Below the pieces are notes generated by a model. The model searched no databases, had not been told where the DNA came from, and saw only the letters and a list, made by a program, of their open reading frames with translations. From a virus, in IMG/VR virus record IMGVR_UViG_3300030049_000298, positions 1-25,521 of that record: 25,521 nt of DNA; one strand, given 5' to 3'. Positions 20,410-25,521 of this stretch are shown here, piece by piece. Position numbers and translations under genes: made by a program. The number at the start of each line of letters is the position of its first letter. The first letter of the stretch is position 1.

Positions 20410-21383
20410 GTTTTCATTTCCACTTTAGAACCCACATTAATAAATTTAAAATGAAGTTGTTGATAATTTTTCATTGCTTCTAAAAATTTAAACTTGTTTG
20501 ATGATTGTACATAAAATAATGCATATCCTCTACCGCCGGCCCCTAAAATTTTTCCGCCCAAGGCGCCACCATCTCTAGCTATTTTGTACATTAAATCAAT
20601 ATTGGAATTAGAAATATCTTTTGCTAAACTTTTCTTAATTAACCAAGATTCGTGGAGGAGAGAGCCAAAATCATCTATTTTATCATTCTTGAGAAGGTTA
20701 ATAGATTGTTTAGTCATTTCGACTAATTGTTTTGTTGCATCTATATTTATGTTGTTTTTTAAATTATCTACTTGATTCTGAAGAACGTTCGATGCTTCTC
20801 CATTTATACCAGTATGAAAACAAAAAAGATTTTCTTGGAGACCATAATATATTTTATCAGATAAATATAAATGTTCCACAAACACATCATTATTTTCGAA
20901 ATATAATATATTTAGACCTCCAAATGCAGCTGCATATTGATCTTGTTTACCAATGGGTTGTTTGCATTTATCAATTTCAATATGGCAAGCCAATTCGGCC
21001 AAAGCGTATGGACTCATTGAGGTATTATATTTAATATTATGGATAGCATTTAATAAAGCCACTATATATGATGAACTAGAACCAAGTCCAGTTCCTTTTG
21101 TTGGAATATCAGAAAACGAACATATTTCCATATTAGAAGTTAGATCAAAATATTTTAAACATTCTCTTACTAAATTGTGTTTAATATTTTCAATATTAGT
21201 TTCGAGTTCTAATTCTGAATATATAACTTTTAGATGAGGAGCTACACATCGATTAACTGCCATGTATATTTTAGAATCTATTGTTGTTGAAAGAACCATT
21301 CCCTCATTATTTTCATAAAATTGAGGAATATCACTTCCTCCCCCAAAAAAACTACAGCGAAGAGGTGAGCTTGTTACTATCAT
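20406..21383 (-). CDS. hddA: HddA-type heptose-7-phosphate kinase (GHMP family), 325 aa
   Basis: GHMP-superfamily sugar kinase. The three motifs are present: PLRCSFFGGGSDIPQFY (7-23), KGTGLGSSSS (96-105, ATP loop) and GGALGGKILGAGGRGYALFY (272-291); KQPIGKQDQYAAAFGG (141-156) is the family block with catalytic Asp148. The GGGSD form and adjacency to gmhA identify it most likely as the kinase making D-glycero-alpha-D-manno-heptose 1,7-bisphosphate in the GDP-heptose route. A fucose or other sugar kinase is less likely. No ribosome-binding site precedes the ATG; it is coupled by ATGA overlap to the glycosyltransferase gene. Confidence 0.85.
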   Translation of the reverse strand: MIVTSSPLRCSFFGGGSDIPQFYENNEGMVLSTTIDSKIYMAVNRCVAPHLKVIYSELELETNIENIKHNLVRECLKYFDLTSNMEICSFSDIPTKGTGLGSSSSYIVALLNAIHNIKYNTSMSPYALAELACHIEIDKCKQPIGKQDQYAAAFGGLNILYFENNDVFVEHLYLSDKIYYGLQENLFCFHTGINGEASNVLQNQVDNLKNNINIDATKQLVEMTKQSINLLKNDKIDDFGSLLHESWLIKKSLAKDISNSNIDLMYKIARDGGALGGKILGAGGRGYALFYVQSSNKFKFLEAMKNYQQLHFKFINVGSKVEMKT

Positions 21384-22378
21384 ATGGAGGTATTAAATGT
21401 AAGCATTTCTTGTTTGGAGAATTGTCTAGATTCTACTGTTGGATATTGTTCTTGAAGATTTTGCATAAGATTCAACCATTGCTGGGAAACTTTACCGATA
21501 TTAAATCTATTATCGGCATATTGTTTAACAAAATTTAAATAACCTTTGGTATTCTCATTCAAAACAACATTAATAGCATGTTCTAAATTGTGATAAAATA
21601 AGTTTACGTGTTTATTTGGATCTTGAAGAAATTGATACATAGATGTTAAACCGCCGCCTGTATCAGATAAAGCTGCTAAATTTGGATGAACACAAATTAA
21701 TCCAGCCGACATAGATTCCATCAAAACTCTACAGCTGGTTTCTTGCCAAATACAAGGATATGCCAAAATATGACTTTCTTTAATAGCCTTCTTGATATCT
21801 TCTCTATTAACCGTACCATGATAAGTCATTTGGGAATGATTATTCATTTCTTCAAATAATGGTTCGAAAGGTTTGTCAGCACCGGGCCAGCCATAAATTC
21901 CAAAACTAGAATATACATGAAGATGAATGTTTGGATATTTTTTGGCTAATTCTTTAAATGTGGGAACTAAAAGAGTTAGACCTCGTTGAGGAGTTGAAAA
22001 ATAAATAAGATTTATTATTTCTTGACTTTTTTCAATTAAATCGAAAGGCTCTAATGGGGTTTCAATAACTGCTAATTTATCATCCATTGGAATTCCAAGA
22101 TGATCAATAAAAGAATTCATTTGCCAATTGCTACTAAAAACAATTTTATGAAATTTATTTCTTTTAGATTCATCTTTTAAAAATTGTGATTCTGGATCTT
22201 GCCACGTGTCATGTGCCCAATACACTCTAATTTTATCTTCTTCTAATTCTCTAACTCTCGATGGAATTATTTGAAATTCTTTAGATAATTCTTCGGGTAT
22301 TAATTTACCAATACTTCTTTTGGTAATTTCTGTACCACCTTGTGAATTGATGGAAATTTCATTTTCTTCAGCAAACAT
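21380..22378 (-). CDS. GT-B (GT4-like) glycosyltransferase, 332 aa
   Basis: The C-terminal half has the GT4 signature: a nucleotide-sugar fold (IHLHVYSSFGIYGWPG), MTYHGTVNREDIKKAIKESH, then AYPCIWQETSCRVLMESMSA with the paired Glu (E-x7-E) and GLICVHPNLAALSDTGGG. The N-terminal half is shorter than usual and opens with SQGGTEI, the acceptor-side glycine loop. It has no membrane helix. Placed between the nucleotidyltransferase and the kinase, it probably transfers the sugar made by this block to a glycan, protein or DNA acceptor; the acceptor cannot be read. Confidence 0.85.
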   Translation of the reverse strand: MFAEENEISINSQGGTEITKRSIGKLIPEELSKEFQIIPSRVRELEEDKIRVYWAHDTWQDPESQFLKDESKRNKFHKIVFSSNWQMNSFIDHLGIPMDDKLAVIETPLEPFDLIEKSQEIINLIYFSTPQRGLTLLVPTFKELAKKYPNIHLHVYSSFGIYGWPGADKPFEPLFEEMNNHSQMTYHGTVNREDIKKAIKESHILAYPCIWQETSCRVLMESMSAGLICVHPNLAALSDTGGGLTSMYQFLQDPNKHVNLFYHNLEHAINVVLNENTKGYLNFVKQYADNRFNIGKVSQQWLNLMQNLQEQYPTVESRQFSKQEMLTFNTSI

Positions 22379-22381
22379 TAT

Positions 22382-22783
22382 TTATTTTAATCTCTTTCTA
22401 AGCTCTGTGGATGAATAATTATGAAATCTTGGAATATAAAAAATTTCAATGTGTCGATCTTCACATATTTTTTCGCCGGTGAATTCTTTGTTTATATAAT
22501 CCGATCCCAAAAATCTTTTATCGTATTTGTACAAATTTAAGATATTTTCAATATCTTCTTCAGTATCATATGGTAATATTCCATCGACAAATCTGCAAGA
22601 AGCTAATTGTGTATATCTTTCGAATGTTGTTTGGATTGGTTTGTTTTTATTTCTTCTTTCTAGAGAAGGATTTATATGAAGACCAACAGTTAGATGATCA
22701 CAATTCTCTTTTGCTGCATTTAAAAAATTAAGGTGTCCTACATGAAGAATATCAAATGCACCAAAACATATACCAGTAATCAT
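22382..22783 (-). CDS. Cytidylyltransferase-family sugar-phosphate nucleotidyltransferase, 133 aa
   Basis: Small Rossmann-like nucleotidyltransferase of the TagD/HldE-C class. The signature is GAFDILHVGHLNFL (the H-x-G-H site), with RRNKNKPIQTTFERYTQL holding the phosphate-binding basic residues, GSDY and the closing YSSTELRKRL, which is the family's ISTT/SST-R loop. It joins CTP or ATP to a sugar or glycerol phosphate. In this operon a heptose 1-phosphate substrate is plausible, but GDP-heptose pathways use a different enzyme (HddC), so the nucleotide is uncertain. ATGA overlap with the upstream gene. Confidence 0.83.
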   Translation of the reverse strand: MITGICFGAFDILHVGHLNFLNAAKENCDHLTVGLHINPSLERRNKNKPIQTTFERYTQLASCRFVDGILPYDTEEDIENILNLYKYDKRFLGSDYINKEFTGEKICEDRHIEIFYIPRFHNYSSTELRKRLK

Positions 22784-23076
22784 TTTAAATTAATTTCCTT
22801 CGCATCAACAACAACTGCATAATTATGAAGACGATCCCAACGAAATGATCTCCATGCGCCAAATTCTAAATCCCAAACGGATTGATGAGGTTTTTCATAA
22901 TCGACATCTTTGATTTCATAATTCATATTAAGTTCTTTAAAAATGTCGGGTTTTAAAGTTGCTTGGATGGTTCTCATTGAACCATCGACCTTTTCGATCA
23001 TAAGAGCAACGGATGATTCTTCTTGAAGAAGTCTTAATACTACTGCTCGTTCATTCACATCCTTAAAATCTATCAT
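22780..23076 (-). CDS. DUF2693/WYL_2 SH3-like domain protein, 98 aa
   Basis: The pattern fits the phage family DUF2693 (WYL_2), a small Sm/SH3-like barrel: MIEKVDGSMRTIQATLKPDI (26-45) and the hallmark VWDLEFGAWRSFRWDRL (67-83). The function is unknown; the fold suggests binding of a nucleic acid or small ligand. It starts in an ATGA overlap with glutaredoxin and ends in one with the nucleotidyltransferase, linking the redox and sugar genes in one transcript. Confidence 0.8.
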   Translation of the reverse strand: MIDFKDVNERAVVLRLLQEESSVALMIEKVDGSMRTIQATLKPDIFKELNMNYEIKDVDYEKPHQSVWDLEFGAWRSFRWDRLHNYAVVVDAKEINLK

Positions 23077-23315
23077 GATTCTAAATATCCATCGTTAAAA
23101 TATTGTTCTAATTCAACAAATCCACCTATATATTTATCATTGATAACAATGATTGGAAATGTGCGTGCTGTGGGGAATTTTTCGATAATATCGTCCCTCG
23201 AAATATCTTCGGGCATGTTGATTTTTGTAAAGGGGATGTGATGTCGACTTAAAAGTTCTCTGGCTCGAACACACCAGACACAATCTTCACGAGTATATAT
23301 TTCAATATTCATCAT
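23073..23315 (-). CDS. Glutaredoxin, 80 aa
   Basis: Thiol-disulfide oxidoreductase of the glutaredoxin fold. The active site is CVWC (Cys12, Cys15) instead of the usual CPYC, followed by the cis-proline TFP (Pro54) and GG (64-65) in YIGGFVELEQYF. Phage glutaredoxins such as T4 NrdC reduce ribonucleotide reductase, but no nrd gene is in the window. Start ATG 23315 is placed nine bases after GGGAG. Overlaps both neighbours. Confidence 0.9.
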   Translation of the reverse strand: MMNIEIYTREDCVWCVRARELLSRHHIPFTKINMPEDISRDDIIEKFPTARTFPIIVINDKYIGGFVELEQYFNDGYLES

Positions 23316-23643
23316 TAATTATTACTCCCGATTTTTCATAAACATCACGAATCCAAGATATTGCAGGTTTTATAGAAGTATACATTCCAAAATTTACAAA
23401 CATTTCACACTTTTCAAATAGATAATATCTAGCCTTATAAGCATTAACTATATCAATAACATATGCATTAATTCTAGTTTCTGTAAATGGTGTAAACATC
23501 TCACCCTCAAATTGAGGTATTAATTCTTCCAATTCATCAATATACATATTTAAAATTTCAATTGGGTCTTCAATTGAAAAATCTCTAATTAAATTTTTTG
23601 GAGTAGTGTCAATATTTATTAATTTATATTCAAATGGAATCAT
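23302..23643 (-). CDS. Protein of unknown function, 113 aa
   Basis: A helical, acidic and aromatic protein (IEDPIEILNMYIDELEELIP, then INAYVIDIVNAYKARYYLF, and ISWIRDVYEKSG near the end). No catalytic motif or membrane segment is seen. AGAGGAAA lies just before the ATG. It stands between the AdoMet-decarboxylase-like gene and glutaredoxin. Confidence 0.6.
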   Translation of the reverse strand: MIPFEYKLINIDTTPKNLIRDFSIEDPIEILNMYIDELEELIPQFEGEMFTPFTETRINAYVIDIVNAYKARYYLFEKCEMFVNFGMYTSIKPAISWIRDVYEKSGVIINDEY

Positions 23644-23655
23644 ATTTTCCTCTAT

Positions 23656-24045
23656 TTAATAATATTTTTTACCCGTCGCTTTAATTTCAAATTTATCATC
23701 ACTTCTATCTACAAACATCCAAGTTAATTCTGTTGGATTGAATTCTTCAATCAGCTTAATACAAGTTTCAATTTCATAAGGTTTACAACTATAACAATCA
23801 AATTTCATTTTTTTATTATGATTGAAAAAATGAGCCGAAAAATGTGAAGTTGTTAACATTCCAATTAGACTTATGCCCTCATTTCCAATAGTAGAATCAT
23901 ATTTTACAACAGATGGAAAAAATACTTCCATGTTTAATTTTTTAACTAAACGATCACACCAATCTTCAATTTTTGGAATATCCGAAACAACTGGTGTAGA
24001 TTTAAATTTTGCGTCAATCATTAAATGTAGATGAGTATCGGACAT
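23656..24045 (-). CDS. AdoMet decarboxylase (SpeD)-like protein, 129 aa
   Basis: The layout matches the small SpeD class, pyruvoyl enzymes that cleave themselves at a serine: IGNEGISLIGMLTTSHFSAH holds a Ser-His pair (Ser67-His68) and a further His72, followed by FDCYSCKPYEI (82-92) with the expected Cys. The end LIEEFNPTELTWMFVDR is also family-like. The usual E-S-H is T-S-H, so self-processing is not certain. Cellular SpeD makes decarboxylated AdoMet for spermidine, and some phage homologues have been reported to act on ornithine or arginine. No spermidine synthase is present. Its own promoter (24091-24118) begins the long sugar unit. Confidence 0.68.
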   Translation of the reverse strand: MSDTHLHLMIDAKFKSTPVVSDIPKIEDWCDRLVKKLNMEVFFPSVVKYDSTIGNEGISLIGMLTTSHFSAHFFNHNKKMKFDCYSCKPYEIETCIKLIEEFNPTELTWMFVDRSDDKFEIKATGKKYY

Positions 24046-24066
24046 AATTACATTCCCGCTATGTTA

Positions 24067-24084
24067 AACTGCAAGAACGCAGTT
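24067..24084 (-). other. Short leader hairpin
   Basis: AACTGC (24067-24072) and GCAGTT (24079-24084) form a perfect 6-bp stem with 6-base loop in the 5' leader of the SpeD-like gene, between promoter and start. No U-tract follows, so a regulatory or stabilising role is possible. Confidence 0.4.
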
Positions 24085-24090
24085 AATTAA

Positions 24091-24118
24091 ATTGTAGTGT
24101 ATTTATAGTTTTTGTCAA
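24091..24118 (-). promoter_or_regulatory. Sigma70-type promoter of the SpeD-glutaredoxin-sugar unit
   Basis: Minus-strand TTGACA (24113-24118) and TACAAT (24091-24096) have 16-base spacing. The spacer contains a TATAAATA box (24100-24107), so early and late control could overlap. Confidence 0.65.
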
Positions 24119-24175
24119 TATTTAAAAGATTTCTGTAAAGAACAAGAATTATCTTATTACTCTATAGAAGAAACT

Positions 24176-24350
24176 ATGATTAATAGAAAAAAGACGGCCT
24201 CCCCCAAGAAATCCCAAAATTCCTTTTTCTTATGAAATTATAGAAGAAAATGTTAAATTATATGAAGAACCGCGAGAATTTGCCAAAACTAGAAAAGCTG
24301 GCCCAAATCATTTTAGAGGTGGAAGACCTAGATCTAAAGGCGCTCGTTAA
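24176..24350 (+). pseudogene. Plus-strand basic protein with a one-base frameshift
   Basis: ATG at 24176 opens MINRKK, but the long protein-like frame (RRPPPRNPKIPFSYEIIEEN, then VKLYEEPREFAKTRKAG, then FRGGRPRSKGAR, ending at TAA 24348-24350) is shifted by one base. The shift falls at a run of six A (24187-24192); five A would join both frames. In the long frame a TGA (24177-24179) blocks any earlier start. The product would be about 57 residues, Pro/Arg-rich and very basic. It is either an inactivated gene, programmed slippage or a homopolymer error. The stop abuts the convergent minus-strand gene. Confidence 0.5.
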
Positions 24351-24644
24351 TTATTCATATTCACTTTCATCTTTAACATCGGTATGACCATCTGCTCTAC
24401 GTTGTTCCCGCATAGCTTTTTGGAGGGAAGGAATGTGGCTATTAGCATCATGATTTGCCCAAAAGAGTGAATCATCATCCCATCCATTGGGTCGTTCATC
24501 CGACTTGTGGTGGATCGTACAAAAGAGATTGGGGATTAATTCTTTATCCTCTGGCTTATCAACAACACCCGTTGGAAGTAAAACCTCGTTTACAGGTTGA
24601 CTTTCAACGAACTTTGAAAAACTAAATTTCTTTTTATCGGTCAT
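24351..24644 (-). CDS. Small protein of unknown function, 97 aa
   Basis: A polar protein with basic start (MTDKKKFSFSKFVESQ) and acidic end (DVKDESEYE). The centre holds a His/Trp-rich part (LFCTIHHKSDERPNGWDDDS, then LFWANHDANSHIPSLQKAM). Histidines and aspartates could bind metal, but no recognised site is complete. AAGGAATAG precedes the ATG; a promoter lies at 24667-24695. Confidence 0.6.
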   Translation of the reverse strand: MTDKKKFSFSKFVESQPVNEVLLPTGVVDKPEDKELIPNLFCTIHHKSDERPNGWDDDSLFWANHDANSHIPSLQKAMREQRRADGHTDVKDESEYE

Positions 24645-24666
24645 TTTCTATTCCTTTTCAGATGTA

Positions 24667-24695
24667 ACTATATATGTTTTCTATTTATATGTCAA
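24667..24695 (-). promoter_or_regulatory. Sigma70-type promoter
   Basis: Minus-strand TTGACA (24690-24695) and TATAGT (24667-24672) have 17-base spacing. TATAAATA (24682-24689) lies in the spacer, as at 24100-24107. It overlaps the end of the GIY-YIG gene. Confidence 0.65.
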
Positions 24696-25155
24696 GAGAT
24701 ATTTCTGACATAATCTCTTTTTCTAAATTATATATGTTATTGACTTTTGATATAATTTGTGATCTAGATATTCTACAATTTATAATTCCATTATAAAATT
24801 CATTTGGTTTAAACAAAACGCCATAATACATTTGTATCCATGTTTCAAAATAGTTTAATAAAACTTTTGAATCAACAAACAATAATATTATTCTATCAAA
24901 ATTATCTTCACCATATAATTGTATATCTTTTTTTAACTCTTCGCAACTACCAAAATAAAAAATCCAATCACTTTGAACTTTAAAATGTCTTTTGTTATTT
25001 TTACCTTTTAATGGTTTTTTTGTTATTTTATTAAACAAAACTTTTTGACCAAAATACTTTTTATTATTAATTTTATTTTTTATCATATAAACAAAACCTA
25101 TTGCGTGTTCGGGGGGAACAATAATTTTTTGTTTTTTATATATCCATTCAGACAT
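24685..25155 (-). CDS. GIY-YIG-domain endonuclease-like protein, 156 aa
   Basis: A second GIY-YIG protein, unrelated in layout to the plus-strand one. GFVYMIKNKINNKKYFGQK (20-38) is the GIY-YIG pair in its FVY/YFG form, followed by a basic stretch (KPLKGKNNKRHFKVQSDW), IFYFGSCEELKKDIQLYG (65-82), and ETWIQ with the expected metal-binding Glu104, then FYNGI. This architecture is familiar from free-standing T4-like phage endonucleases. There is no helix-turn-helix. Start ATG 25155 is preferred to TTG 25161. It is co-oriented with its neighbours. Confidence 0.75.
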   Translation of the reverse strand: MSEWIYKKQKIIVPPEHAIGFVYMIKNKINNKKYFGQKVLFNKITKKPLKGKNNKRHFKVQSDWIFYFGSCEELKKDIQLYGEDNFDRIILLFVDSKVLLNYFETWIQMYYGVLFKPNEFYNGIINCRISRSQIISKVNNIYNLEKEIMSEISLDI

Positions 25156-25234
25156 AATCAAAGCCTAGAATTTGTTTTCTACATCTATACATGATAGTGG
25201 TTGCTGCTTTTGTTGTTTCAAAATCAACCATCAT
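25148..25234 (-). CDS. Very small protein, 28 aa
   Basis: From ATG at 25234 the frame reads MMVDFETTKAATTIMYRCRK then QILGFDYV and stops in TGA at 25148, overlapping the GIY-YIG start by eight bases. It looks protein-like and fits the tight packing, but has no clear ribosome-binding site. No function is recognised. Confidence 0.4.
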   Translation of the reverse strand: MMVDFETTKAATTIMYRCRKQILGFDYV

Positions 25235-25237
25235 TCA

Positions 25238-25378
25238 TCAATCGTCAATCGTAAATTCTTTAATATCGGGATCTTTACAGTATGGACAATATTGAATTTT
25301 ATTAAAATCCGAATCTATTACAACAATAATATATTCCGATTTACAATTATCACATTGATATAAGATACGCTCTGTCAT
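25238..25378 (-). CDS. Zinc-ribbon protein, 46 aa
   Basis: ATG at 25378 to TGA at 25238. Two CxxC pairs, YQCDNCKSEY (Cys9, Cys12) and QYCPYCKDPD (Cys31, Cys34), are 18 residues apart and form a classic zinc ribbon. The tail is acidic (IKEFTIDD). Tiny zinc ribbons in T4-like phages are usually of unknown function and may bind nucleic acid or polymerase. The ribosome-binding site is weak. Confidence 0.75.
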   Translation of the reverse strand: MTERILYQCDNCKSEYIIVVIDSDFNKIQYCPYCKDPDIKEFTIDD

Positions 25379-25385
25379 GTATTAT

Positions 25386-25521
25386 TTAGTCTTCGTGCGG
25401 AACAACCGAAATTATATGTAATTTTCCTTTAATTCCTTCTAAATGTTTAGTTAAAATATCATGTTTAGTTACTTTCCATTTTTGACCTTTATCTAAAAGA
25501 TATTCTCTTTCTATAGAAGGA
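25386..25521 (-). CDS. C-terminal fragment, possible ADP-ribosyltransferase
   Basis: Only the last 45 codons lie in the window; the 5' part is beyond the right edge. The visible sequence PSIEREYLLDKGQKWKVTKH has an E-x-E pair followed by a Leu-Leu and K-W-K-V strand, which resembles the E-x-E active-site strand of VIP2/Alt-type ADP-ribosyltransferases. The end LHIISVVPHED fits a final strand. T4 uses such enzymes to modify host RNA polymerase. The upstream NAD-binding Arg and STS motif cannot be checked here. Confidence 0.45.
   Translation of the reverse strand, partial: PSIEREYLLDKGQKWKVTKHDILTKHLEGIKGKLHIISVVPHED

Noticed and set aside
20732-21034. Plus-strand open frames opposite the sugar genes
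   Set aside because: They are antisense to clearly conserved HddA coding sequence and have unnatural composition.
1-25521. CRISPR arrays, rRNA, insertion sequences or integrase/attachment sites
   Set aside because: No regularly spaced direct repeats, rRNA sequence, transposase or integrase motifs were seen on either strand.

Overview
The window is dense, AT-rich phage DNA with almost every gene on the minus strand, short or overlapping gene junctions (many ATGA and TAATG overlaps) and five tRNA genes. PhoH, a T4 RNase H-type 5' nuclease, a T4 Rnl1-type RNA ligase, a probable DUF6433-like protein, GIY-YIG endonucleases and TATAAATA late-promoter-like boxes point to a large T4-like myovirus. 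A GapR/DUF2312 protein and a CCA-adding enzyme whose motifs resemble the alphaproteobacterial type suggest an alphaproteobacterial host. The heptose genes fit a Gram-negative host. This taxonomy is inference from motifs; no database was searched.

Minus-strand transcription runs right to left. (1) 25.5-24.3 kb: the 3' end of a possible ADP-ribosyltransferase, a zinc-ribbon protein, a second GIY-YIG protein and a small unknown gene, next to a frameshifted plus-strand gene. (2) 24.1-19.1 kb: one long unit behind a promoter at 24091-24118, with an AdoMet-decarboxylase-like protein, an unknown protein, glutaredoxin, a DUF2693/WYL_2 protein and then a sugar block (nucleotidyltransferase, GT-B glycosyltransferase, HddA-type kinase, GmhA, FkbM methyltransferase). 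(3) 19.1-13.1 kb: a conserved 390-aa protein, RNase H, DUF6433-like protein, PhoH, a SpoT/MESH1-type HD protein, a PD-(D/E)XK nuclease and a holin-like protein, closed by a strong terminator at 13139-13164. (4) 13.1-5.4 kb: small unknown genes, then a promoter followed by five tRNA genes, a BCS1-like AAA ATPase, a CCA-adding enzyme, small genes and a metallophosphoesterase. (5) 4.7-0 kb: RNA ligase, GapR and small accessory genes, with a 25-bp inverted repeat around a gene-free stretch.

The tRNA block is the most unusual part. One tRNA-Leu is split by a 72-nt insertion in its anticodon loop, one tRNA has a long variable arm but a Thr anticodon, and one has C33. All five encode CCA, so the CCA-adding enzyme together with the RNA ligase suggests tRNA repair rather than maturation. 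Ten minus-strand promoters of the form TTGACA-N16/17-TANNNT could be placed; three of them share a conserved spacer sequence. Several genes shorter than 60 codons, one gene without a standard start codon and several broken reading frames were found by reading the sequence directly.
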